In this document: positions 28,201 to 35,721 of the stretch, piece by piece
Numbering within the stretch: position 1 is the first letter of the stretch
Layout: the number at the start of each line of letters is the position of its first letter
Source of the DNA: Candidatus Liptonbacteria bacterium
Lineage (GTDB): Bacteria; Patescibacteriota; Minisyncoccia; UBA6257; 2-01-FULL-56-20
Direction of reading: 5' to 3'
Length of the DNA stretch: 42,815 bases
Assembly (NCBI GenBank): GCA_016194445.1
Contig: JACQBP010000027.1
Location: forward strand, 1 to 42,815
Notes under the pieces: generated by a model
What the model was told of the DNA's origin: nothing
Database searches by the model: none
Seen by the model: only the letters and a program-made list of their open reading frames with translations
Position numbers and translations under genes: made by a program

Positions 28201-28220
28201 CCTGCCTGCCGGCAGGCAGG
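28201..28220. repeat. CCTGCCTGCCGGCAGGCAGG palindrome (relatives at 15623-15642 and 28575-28590)
   Basis: cctgcctgccggcaggcagg; cctgcctgccggcgggcagg; cctgcctgccggcagg. Confidence 0.85.
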
Positions 28221-28245
28221 GAACACCGGACTCCAACCCATCTCT

Positions 28246-28320
28246 TGGTGCCGCGGGGGTGAATCGAACACCCTGCGCCTGCCTCTTCAGGGCAGCGCTC
28301 TGCCAATGAGCTACCGCGGC
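28246..28320 (-). tRNA. tRNA-Phe(GAA), CCA encoded
   Basis: Minus GCCGCGGTAGCTCATTGGCAGAGCGCTGCCCTGAAGAGGCAGGCGCAGGGTGTTCGATTCACCCCCGCGGCACCA. Confidence 0.93.
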
Positions 28321-28553
28321 ATATTTGCATTGCGCCATTCTCTTCCAACACCGCTCTTTAAAAACTTCTCTCGCTCTCTTGCTTTTTGGCGCGTTTTGCA
28401 CCTTTCGGAGTATATAACACGCCATGGTTTTTTGGAACGGGTCGTTTTAGTATCACTTTTATTGTGCTCCCTTATACGTCTCTCCAAATCCCCAGTCAAA
28501 CCTGTATAATAACTACCATCTTTCTCGCTTCGAATTATATACACAAAATACAT
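28311..28553 (-). CDS. GIY-YIG nuclease family protein
   Basis: MYFVYIIRSEKDGSYYTGLTGDLERRIREHN...WRVIYSERCKTRQKAREREKFLKSGVGREW. Start at 28553; the tracked ORF is longer upstream. Stop codon lies inside tRNA-Phe. Confidence 0.85.
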   Translation of the reverse strand: MYFVYIIRSEKDGSYYTGLTGDLERRIREHNKSDTKTTRSKKPWRVIYSERCKTRQKAREREKFLKSGVGREWRNANMPR

Positions 28554-28655
28554 AAAATCTTCAGGGCTACACTCCCTGCCTGCCGGCAGGTACCACTGAG
28601 CTACCCAGGCAGCAAAAAGATAATAATTCAAAAAGAGAAACAATTCAACAAATAG

Positions 28656-28727
28656 TCCCCCCGGCAGGAATCGAACCCGCATTTAAAGGTTAGAAACCTT
28701 CCGTTCTATCCATTGAACTACGAGGGG
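28656..28727 (-). tRNA. tRNA-Arg(UCU)
   Basis: Minus CCCCTCGTAGTTCAATGGATAGAACGGAAGGTTTCTAACCTTTAAATGCGGGTTCGATTCCTGCCGGGGGGA. Confidence 0.9.
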
Positions 28728-28783
28728 ATGTGGAACGCATTGATTCTAAACAAAAAATGAGATAAGTTAAAGAGGCTAAAAAA

Positions 28784-28857
28784 CGGGCTGTAGTGTAATG
28801 GCAGCACGAGTCTTTTGGGAAGATTTAGTCCGAGTTCGAATCTCGGCAGCCCGACCA
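28784..28857 (+). tRNA. tRNA-Pro(UGG), CCA encoded
   Basis: CGGGCTGTAGTGTAATGGCAGCACGAGTCTTTTGGGAAGATTTAGTCCGAGTTCGAATCTCGGCAGCCCGACCA; anticodon loop TTTGGGA. Identity assigned by eye. Confidence 0.82.
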
Positions 28858-28919
28858 ATCAGATATTCCCAACCATCCTTGCTTCTTGACTCAAGTTAAA
28901 AACCTACTATATTGAAATT

Positions 28920-28990
28920 AGCCTAAGGCAAAAAGCCCTAGCCTAAACTCTCTTCGAGGGGAAACGCAAGCGGAGGGAGTTTTTGATTTT
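28920..28990 (+). promoter_or_regulatory. Structured leader/attenuator-like region upstream of glnA
   Basis: CTAAGGC-AAAAA-GCCCTAG hairpin, then AACTCTCTTCG...CGGAGGGAGTT followed by TTTTTG. Confidence 0.5.
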
Positions 28991-29042
28991 GAAAACCAAA
29001 AAGTGATTGATCATGAAACCAAACTCACAAGGAGGAAGTAGA

Positions 29043-30401
29043 ATGGGAACAAGCTGGATGCCGCCCAGAAGCCAGGATCAAGCCATCAGTCTCATCGACC
29101 AAGAAGGTGTAAAATCCATTCGCCTGCTCTTCGTCGACCCGATGGGTCGTTTGAAGGGACAGGTGATCACCAGAGGAGAGCTCGAGGCTGTTTTCGAACG
29201 TGGCCAAGGCTTCGACGGTTCTTCGGTGGAGGGTTTCGTCCCGATCGAAGAATCTGACAAAATCCTAAAACCGATATTAAGCAGTCTCCGCATCTTACCC
29301 TACGATCCAGACGAAGCGAAAACCAGAACGGCCATTTTCTTCTCGACGATCTACAACCCAGACGGTAGCCGCTTCGAAGGTGATTCAAGGTTCGTTCTAG
29401 AGCAAACACTCGAAAGGGCCAAGGGAGTGGGATTTGATCATTTCTACTGCGGCCCAGAGATCGAGTTTTTTTACTTCCGAGGTGACAATGGTAATACTCC
29501 CGTCCCCTTGGATCGAGAAGGTTACTTCAGTTTCACCATGACCCACCAGGGTGATGCCGCCCGTCAAGAAGCCGTCACTGCTCTCGAGACGATGGGGATT
29601 CATGTCGAAGGTCATCACCACGAAGTCGCTCCTTCCCAGCATGAAATCGATCTCCGCTACACCGATGCTCTCGAGATGGCCGACTGCATTCTGCTCTATC
29701 GGATGGTGGTCAAAGATCTAGCGGCCAAACGCGGCCTCTGGGCCTGCTTCATGCCCAAACCAATTTTTGGGGTGAACGGTTCGGGCATGCATGTCCATCA
29801 ATCACTCTTCCGAGGTGACGAGAACGCCTTCTTTGACAAAAACAACAAGCACCACCTCTCCAACTGCGCCAGACACTACCTGGGGGGTATCTTCAAATAT
29901 CTCCCTGAATGCCAACTTTTGCTCTGTCAATGGATCAACTCCTATCGACGTCTGATCCCCGGCTATGAAGCCCCGGTCTACCTTACTTGGGGACGCCGCA
30001 ACCGCTCGGCTCTGGTTAGAGTCCCCCAGTACCAACCCGGTCACGAAAAAGCCACTCGGCTCGAGCTCCGTTGCCCCGACCCAGGTTGCAACCCATACTT
30101 AGCTTTGGCCGCCATGCTCAATATGGGACTCCGAGGCATCAAAGAACGACTCGCCCCACCTGAACCGATCGAGGAAAACGTCTACCACATGACTGCCGGA
30201 GAAATGAAAAAGCTGGGCATTACCTCGCTTCACGGCAGCTTCCCGGAAGCGCTCACGGCATTCAAGAAAAGCAACAACGTCCGGAGCCTCCTCAACTCGC
30301 ACCTCACCGAACGCCTCATCGAAAGCAAAGAGAATGAACTCATGAGGTTCAACGAACGAGTTCACCCCTGGGAGCTCGACGAATACGCTCCCTATCTCTG
30401 A
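29043..30401 (+). CDS. glnA: Glutamine synthetase
   Basis: GFDGSSVEGF, GPEIEFFYF, VNGSGMHVHQSLF, NSYRRLIPGYEAPVYLTWGRRNRSALVRVP. Start at MGTSW (29043) with AAGGAGGAAGTAGA-ATG; the tracked ORF starts upstream at 29007. Confidence 0.96.
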   Translation: MGTSWMPPRSQDQAISLIDQEGVKSIRLLFVDPMGRLKGQVITRGELEAVFERGQGFDGSSVEGFVPIEESDKILKPILSSLRILPYDPDEAKTRTAIFFSTIYNPDGSRFEGDSRFVLEQTLERAKGVGFDHFYCGPEIEFFYFRGDNGNTPVPLDREGYFSFTMTHQGDAARQEAVTALETMGIHVEGHHHEVAPSQHEIDLRYTDALEMADCILLYRMVVKDLAAKRGLWACFMPKPIFGVNGSGMHVHQSLFRGDENAFFDKNNKHHLSNCARHYLGGIFKYLPECQLLLCQWINSYRRLIPGYEAPVYLTWGRRNRSALVRVPQYQPGHEKATRLELRCPDPGCNPYLALAAMLNMGLRGIKERLAPPEPIEENVYHMTAGEMKKLGITSLHGSFPEALTAFKKSNNVRSLLNSHLTERLIESKENELMRFNERVHPWELDEYAPYL

Positions 30402-30412
30402 AATCTAACCCC

Positions 30413-30458
30413 TCCCCGTTCGTCCGCCATCTGGCTAGGACGAACGGGGATTTTTATT
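30413..30458 (+). terminator. glnA terminator
   Basis: CCCCGTTCGTCC...GGACGAACGGGGATTTTTATT. Confidence 0.8.
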
Positions 30459-30478
30459 CCCAATCTCCAAAACTAAGA

Positions 30479-30507
30479 AAAGGGCCTCGTCCGAAAACGA
30501 AGCCCTC
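30479..30507 (-). terminator. Terminator downstream of the 30529 CDS
   Basis: Minus AGGGCTTCGTTTTCGGACGAGGCCCTTTTCTTAGTTTTGG. Confidence 0.65.
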
Positions 30508-30528
30508 TGATTCTTTTTCTCTTTGGAT

Positions 30529-30825
30529 TCAGATCAACGTAGTGATCGTCCTCCCTTTGAACGTGACCCTCCCTTCGTCCACCGCCACTGCCCGCATGTC
30601 GTCAGGTGACGGCTTCCCCTGTATCCAACCGCTGACAGGTTCGCCATCAACAAGCACAGCGTGCTCCTCGTCCTGACTCTGCTCCCCTCGCCTGGCCCCG
30701 AGAACCACGGTGTGGTCCCCAAATTTATGGATGGGTCCAAGAGCGAGAATGCCAGTTGGTCTCCCGTCATCAGTCCTGACTCCGGAAATACCAGCCGTAG
30801 GCGCCAGCGACTCGTACCTACACAT
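30529..30825 (-). CDS. Hypothetical protein
   Basis: MCRYESLAPTAGISGVRTDDGRPTGILALGPIHKFGDHTVVLGARRG...RVTFKGRTITTLI; start at 30825 preceded by GGGGG; own terminator downstream. Confidence 0.5.
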   Translation of the reverse strand: MCRYESLAPTAGISGVRTDDGRPTGILALGPIHKFGDHTVVLGARRGEQSQDEEHAVLVDGEPVSGWIQGKPSPDDMRAVAVDEGRVTFKGRTITTLI

Positions 30826-30947
30826 ACACGACCCCCGCGAAAAAAGGTGAAGGGTGAAACTGAAGTTTTTACTCGCAGCAACTCCTTGCCGCAAGCGGTG
30901 AGCTAAAAACCATTATACCCTTATTTCAAAAATTGCCAAGTCCAATT

Positions 30948-31022
30948 TGGTGCGCGCTCGAGGGATCGAACCCCGGACCTACTGTGTGTAAAACAGTCGC
31001 TCTACCACTGAGCTAAGCGCGC
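30948..31022 (-). tRNA. tRNA-Val(UAC), CCA encoded
   Basis: Minus GCGCGCTTAGCTCAGTGGTAGAGCGACTGTTTTACACACAGTAGGTCCGGGGTTCGATCCCTCGAGCGCGCACCA. Confidence 0.94.
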
Positions 31023-31230
31023 TTTATTATTATTCGTATATTACCAGAAATTCGTATATTCGCGATTACCCCCTAGTTTATTGTTCGTTCGCGTTATTTA
31101 AATTAAATTCGTATTATTCGTATCACTTGCCCTCCTAAATTTTTCGACGAAAAACTTTGGAGGGTAAACACGCATTCGCCCGCCCGCCCGACTGAAATCG
31201 TTCAGTCGGGCGGGTATATTGGTATCGCGC

Positions 31231-32079
31231 TTAAGAATTCAACTTCCAAAAATTCTCATACAATTTCGCCACCAGTATCGGCCCCGTCCCGCCCGGCGTT
31301 TTAGTATAAATCACTTTTTTCTCCTCCGCCCCGTCGTGGACCCGTCCTGAGCTTGCCGAAGGATCAAAATCTCCCGAAATTTTTCCGCCCTTCGAAGCGT
31401 ATCCAAAATCAATCACGAGCGCGCCTTCTTTCAAATCTTTGGCTGAAAATAAATTCGGGTGTCCCGTTCCCGAAATCACCACGTCCGCCTCCTTCAAATT
31501 CGGATGAAAGTTCTTAACCGAGCTGTCGTAGATCGTCACCTCCCCCGCCCGGTTCTGCAACCAAAACCCCACCGGCTTCCCAATCAAAAACCCCGCCCCA
31601 ATCAAAATAAACTCGAGCTCCCTTAGCGATTTGCCATTTGCGATTTGCGATTTAAGTATCTCCTCCACCGCCTCCACCGCCGGCGGCGCCACCTTCCCCC
31701 GTCCAGTATAAAAAGCGCCGAGCGCCTGCTCACCCAAACAATCAATGTCCTTCTCCTTCGGCACCGCGTTCAAAACATAGTGTTTATTAATCTGCTCTGG
31801 CAAAGGCAGCTGCACCAAAAACCCGCCGCAATTCTTCGGCTTCGAAAGCATCCCGATCTCGGCTCGCAAATCATCTGTCTTCACTCCTGCCGGCGCCTTA
31901 TATAATCGAAAACTAATCCCCAGCTCCTGCGCCACCTTTTCCTTCTGCTTCAAAAAATTCACCGACGCCGGATCTTCTCCCACGAGCATCGCCCCCATAA
32001 ACTTCCCCTTCCAATCCCCCGGCTTGAATTTCAGCTCTTCGATTAACTTTTGGGCAATTTCCTTGCCGTCTATAATCAT
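31231..32079 (-). CDS. folD: Bifunctional methylenetetrahydrofolate dehydrogenase/cyclohydrolase
   Basis: MIIDGKEIAQKLIEEL, AMLVGEDPASVNFLKQKEKVAQELGISF, CGGFLVQLPLPEQINK, PKEKDIDCL, TPGGTGPILVAKL. Confidence 0.95.
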   Translation of the reverse strand: MIIDGKEIAQKLIEELKFKPGDWKGKFMGAMLVGEDPASVNFLKQKEKVAQELGISFRLYKAPAGVKTDDLRAEIGMLSKPKNCGGFLVQLPLPEQINKHYVLNAVPKEKDIDCLGEQALGAFYTGRGKVAPPAVEAVEEILKSQIANGKSLRELEFILIGAGFLIGKPVGFWLQNRAGEVTIYDSSVKNFHPNLKEADVVISGTGHPNLFSAKDLKEGALVIDFGYASKGGKISGDFDPSASSGRVHDGAEEKKVIYTKTPGGTGPILVAKLYENFWKLNS

Positions 32080-32131
32080 CACAGAAACTTTACTCCAAAA
32101 ATTACAAAAAATAAAGAAAAAACCGTTTTGA

Positions 32132-32368
32132 TCAACTAATAATTCTTTGGATGCCAAAAGTGTTTCCGTGCTTCGTGAGTCCAAGATAGGAGTTTAAAAC
32201 TTCACTACAAGGGTTAGTTTTTATTCGAGCCAACATTCTTCTTTTGGTCGCTGTCCGCAAAACTCGATGGTCAGGAAAATTCACCCAGCCCAAAAAATCC
32301 ACCCCCGACGCCAAAGTTTTTATAAAAACTTTGTTCGGGTGAAGCTCGAGCCTTAGCTTATCCTTGAA
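32132..32368 (-). pseudogene. C-terminal fragment of a DGR reverse transcriptase (catalytic domain missing)
   Basis: FKDKLRLELHPNKVFIKTLASGVDFLGWVNFPDHRVLRTATKRRMLARI...LNSYLGLTKHGNTFGIQRIIS is the RT thumb/C-terminal pattern; no palm or YxDD segment upstream. Confidence 0.8.
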
Positions 32369-32383
32369 CCCCCCCCCGCACTT

Positions 32384-32746
32384 TTGCCCATACTCGAAAA
32401 GACGAAAAGCGCTTATTTTATATGGTACCGTTTCTACCAAATCCTCCCCAAACCCCATCGACACACGCTGGGCGCAAAAATTGACGTTATCTTTGCTGAT
32501 ATTATAGAAGCTATTACCACCGCTGTCTTTCTCTCTCGCGAAGACAAACTTCCTTGGGTTCGTCTCGCTATTAGAAAAATGGATTTGCTAAAAGTTTTCC
32601 TATTGATTTTATGGGAAACAAAATCAATCGATAACAAAAAGTATATCGCCCTGTCAACAGAGTTAGATAAAATCGGCAAAATGCTCGGCGGCTGGAGCGG
32701 TCAACTTACAAAACAAAACTCCCCTAGAAAGCAAGGGGAGAAATAA
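32384..32746 (+). CDS. avd: Avd-like protein, DGR cassette 2
   Basis: LPKPHRHTLGAKIDVIFADIIEAITTAVFLSREDKLPWVRLAIRKMDLLKVFLLILWETKSIDNKKYIALSTELDKIGKMLGGWSGQL; parallels cassette 1 Avd. Confidence 0.85.
   Translation: MPILEKTKSAYFIWYRFYQILPKPHRHTLGAKIDVIFADIIEAITTAVFLSREDKLPWVRLAIRKMDLLKVFLLILWETKSIDNKKYIALSTELDKIGKMLGGWSGQLTKQNSPRKQGEK
32719..32740 (-). terminator. Hairpin 3' of TR2 (terminator-like)
   Basis: CTCCCC...GGGGAG; minus strand continues TTTTGTTTTG. Confidence 0.6.
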
Positions 32747-32752
32747 AGCGAG

Positions 32753-32879
32753 TTGCGAGACGGCGAAGGCAAAGCCATTCTCACGATTCCACTTGTTGTC
32801 AGGATTGTCGAAGCACGTGTTGAGCCATCGGCCGTCATCATTCCGGTTCGCGTTCAGAAGTTTCGGATCACCGTCAGAA
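32753..32879 (-). other. DGR template repeat TR2
   Basis: 127 bp, ungapped alignment to 33220-33346 (offset 467): 17 mismatches, 16 at T on + (A in coding orientation). Confidence 0.93.
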
Positions 32880-32915
32880 ACGCGAGGAATATCACCCATT
32901 TCACTGCTCTTTGAT

Positions 32916-32946
32916 AAAATCTTGGAGCTGAATCTAATTCGGCATC
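32916..32946 (-). promoter_or_regulatory. Conserved block 5' of TR2
   Basis: aaaatcttggagctgaatctaattcggcatc; see 1137-1167. Confidence 0.6.
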
Positions 32947-33132
32947 GCAATGCCCTAATACTCCTCGCCAAGTAACTTTATTTTTTAAAGTCATTATGCG
33001 TCACGCTATCCGAAATCTTAATCGCGGATATTCCGGACATAAAACAACTTGGATTCGGTAGCAGGAAACCATGATCTCCCGCGTATTCACCTAATACCAA
33101 ACGAAGCATATACCATTTCCAATATAAAAATC

Positions 33133-33165
33133 TAGCTCCGTTCCGAAAAATCCGGAACGGAGCTA
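33133..33165 (-). terminator. Terminator downstream of DGR target 2
   Basis: TAGCTCCGTTCCG-AAAAATC-CGGAACGGAGCTA; minus strand continues GATTTTTA. Confidence 0.75.
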
Positions 33166-33173
33166 AGGGCTAA

Positions 33174-33201
33174 GTTCCTAAGCGCTACAGCGCAAAGGAA
33201 C
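33174..33201. other. Hairpin/cruciform immediately downstream of target 2 / VR2
   Basis: GTTCC TAA GCGC TACA GCGC AAA GGAAC, abutting the stop codon. Confidence 0.5.
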
Positions 33202-33837
33202 CTAAGCGTTGAGTGCTACTTGCGAGACGGCGAAGGCAAAGCCACTCCCACGATACCACTCGTTGTCAGGACTGTCGAAGCACGTGCCGAGCCATCGGCC
33301 GTCAACAATCCGGCCCGCGTCCAGAAGCGACGAATCACCGCCAGAATCCTTGATGGGTTCATGCATGGCGACGATCCAGATCAGCCCCATGGCTTCGATC
33401 TCCTTGTCCGTGAATTTCTCGCGGATGAGGCAGGCCAGTTCGGCGTTCGGCTTAGTCAGCTTGCGACGTTCGGCCTCGGCGCGAATCTTCTTCGTGATCC
33501 GGTCGTTGTCCTCGAAGAGCATGCCCTTGAGAACGGCGACTTCGGTCGTCACGCCGTTGGTCGGCTTGAAGTCCGGCGAACGGAGCACCTGCTTGGCGTA
33601 GTTTCCGACGCGGAAGCCTTTGCTCTCGAGCCGGGTGATCCAGTCCTCGCCGGTCGTGCCATCGCTGGTGACCGAGAAGTATATCACGCCATCTTTCTCA
33701 CGCCACGAGCGGGTCGATTCGGAAACCGAGAGTTCGTCGCGGAGAAAACGGAGCGCCATGTCGTGGCCACCGAGCTTCTTGACGATGGCATTGAGTTGAC
33801 CGGCGGTGAGGCCGGCGGATGCGAATTCTGTGCTCAT
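33202..33837 (-). CDS. DGR target (variable) protein 2
   Basis: Start MSTEFASAGLTAGQLNAIVKKLGGHDMALRFL at 33837 with GGGAGGTTTT upstream; C-terminal VR2 SLLDAGRIVDGRWLGTCFDSPDNEWYRGSGFAFAVSQVALNA. Confidence 0.88.
   Translation of the reverse strand: MSTEFASAGLTAGQLNAIVKKLGGHDMALRFLRDELSVSESTRSWREKDGVIYFSVTSDGTTGEDWITRLESKGFRVGNYAKQVLRSPDFKPTNGVTTEVAVLKGMLFEDNDRITKKIRAEAERRKLTKPNAELACLIREKFTDKEIEAMGLIWIVAMHEPIKDSGGDSSLLDAGRIVDGRWLGTCFDSPDNEWYRGSGFAFAVSQVALNA
33220..33346 (-). other. DGR variable repeat VR2
   Basis: See TR2. Confidence 0.93.
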
Positions 33838-33902
33838 AAAACCTCCCTCGCGCTTCTGTGCGCGTTTCATTTCCCTCTGTGCCGAGGAGGCACCATGAAC
33901 CG

Positions 33903-33967
33903 TCATTGGTCATAGCGAGGAATGGCCTTCCGCCAGCTGGCGGATCAAGCCACTTTTCGCTATGACC
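33903..33967. repeat. Inverted repeat upstream of DGR target 2
   Basis: TTGGTCATAGCGA ... TCGCTATGACCAA (13-bp arms). Confidence 0.6.
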
Positions 33968-34135
33968 AATTCACAAATAGCTAAAATCTTTAATTTTCAA
34001 AGAGCTTATTACGTGGAGATTTTAGCACACTTTCCTTCACTTTGTCAAGTTAGGCAGTGTCGTTTGCGCCAACCCCAACTTCCCACTCAAAAAATAACCC
34101 GCCGAATCAAACGCCACATGAACCGGAATGATCAT

Positions 34136-35407
34136 CTAGTACCCAAGCGGAAATTTCTTACAAAGCTTTTTTACCTCCGCGGAAATATTTTTATTATCCA
34201 CCAAAACTTCTTTCATCAACTTCGCCACTTGTTTCATTTCTTTTTCTTTCATCCCCCGCGTGGTCAAGGCCGGCGTCCCCAATCTAATTCCGGACGGATC
34301 CATCGGTGGACGCGGATCATAGGGAATCGTATTTTTATTCACAATGATTCCATTTTTTTCGAGTTTGTCGCTCGCCTCCCCCCCACTCATTCGCTTATTG
34401 GTTAAATCCACTAAAATCAAATGAGTCTCCGTTCCACCCGCCACCAATCGAAACCCCAGCTTTTCGAGTTCTTTTGCCAACACTCCCGCGTTTGCCACCA
34501 CCTGCTTGGCATATTTTTTAAAACTCGACTGCATCGCTTCCTGCATCGTGACTGCAATTCCCCCAATCTGATTGGCGTGCGGCCCGCCTTGCAGTCCCGG
34601 AAAAATTGCCTTATCTATAAGCTTCGATAAATCAATTTCTTTCCTTTCGACGCTTCGATCATCGATCTTCAATCCTTGAACGTAATATTTTCTCTTCGAA
34701 AATATTACTCCCGCCCTCGGCCCCCGCAAAGTTTTGTGCGCCGTGGTCACGACCACATCCGCGTACTTGAAAGGTGTTGGATAAACTCCCCCCGCCACCA
34801 ACCCCGCAAAGTGCGACATATCCACCATCAAGTACGCGCCCGCTTGATCCGCAATCTCTCGAAACTTTTTGAAATCAATCACTTTCGGATAGGCCGTGTA
34901 CCCCGTGATGATGAGCTTAGGTTTTTCCTGCCGCGCGAACTTTCCGATGGCTTCGTAATCCAACTCCTCGGTTTTTTTATTCAACACGTACGGCACCGAT
35001 TTCCACGCTTTTGAAGTGAAGCTCACTTTGTGCCCGTGAGTTAAATGCCCGCCCATATCGAGCTGTAATCCCATAATCTTTTCGCCGAGCGGCACGAGCG
35101 CCGCCAAAATCGCCAAGTTCGCCGGTGAGCCTGAATACGGCTGAACATTCACTCCCCAATCGGCATCTTTTAGCCCAAACGCCTGAAGCGATCTTGCCTT
35201 TGCCGCGTTTTCAATCTCATCAATAAATTCGTTCCCGCCATAGTACCGCTTCTTTGGATACCCTTCGGCGTATTTATTGGTTAAAACCGACCCCAGCGCC
35301 TCGAGCACATCTTTAGAAACATAATTCTCCGACGGAATTAAGTTGATTGTCTCATTCTGCCGCTTAGTCTCCGCTTTTATCAACTTTTCTATCGCCTTGT
35401 CCTTCAT
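34136..35407 (-). CDS. glyA: Serine hydroxymethyltransferase
   Basis: NLIPSENYVSKDVLEALGSVLTNKYAEGYPKKRYYGGNEFIDEIE; VVTTAHKTLRGPRAGVIF. Confidence 0.97.
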   Translation of the reverse strand: MKDKAIEKLIKAETKRQNETINLIPSENYVSKDVLEALGSVLTNKYAEGYPKKRYYGGNEFIDEIENAAKARSLQAFGLKDADWGVNVQPYSGSPANLAILAALVPLGEKIMGLQLDMGGHLTHGHKVSFTSKAWKSVPYVLNKKTEELDYEAIGKFARQEKPKLIITGYTAYPKVIDFKKFREIADQAGAYLMVDMSHFAGLVAGGVYPTPFKYADVVVTTAHKTLRGPRAGVIFSKRKYYVQGLKIDDRSVERKEIDLSKLIDKAIFPGLQGGPHANQIGGIAVTMQEAMQSSFKKYAKQVVANAGVLAKELEKLGFRLVAGGTETHLILVDLTNKRMSGGEASDKLEKNGIIVNKNTIPYDPRPPMDPSGIRLGTPALTTRGMKEKEMKQVAKLMKEVLVDNKNISAEVKKLCKKFPLGY

Positions 35408-35721
35408 TTGTTTATTCCTAGTTTAAAAGCAAATCGCCTTTTTTACAAACAAAAAGCCCTAAACGAACTCCTCCTTTCTCGTCCTATATAAGATGAGCTT
35501 TATAGAACCGTAAGTAAAAGATTATCTAAAAATTACCAAGCTGATTCTAAGTCTCACTGAAACTAAAAAGTTGCTATGACGCGTCATAGCAGAGACAATC
35601 TGCCTGCGAATTTATTATACCCCAAACCCTATTGCCTACCCGTCATAGCATTTGCGACGGCGGGGCTAGTGGCCTCATCTCTTCCCCTTATCCACACTCC
35701 ATCATTCCAACATTAGAACAT

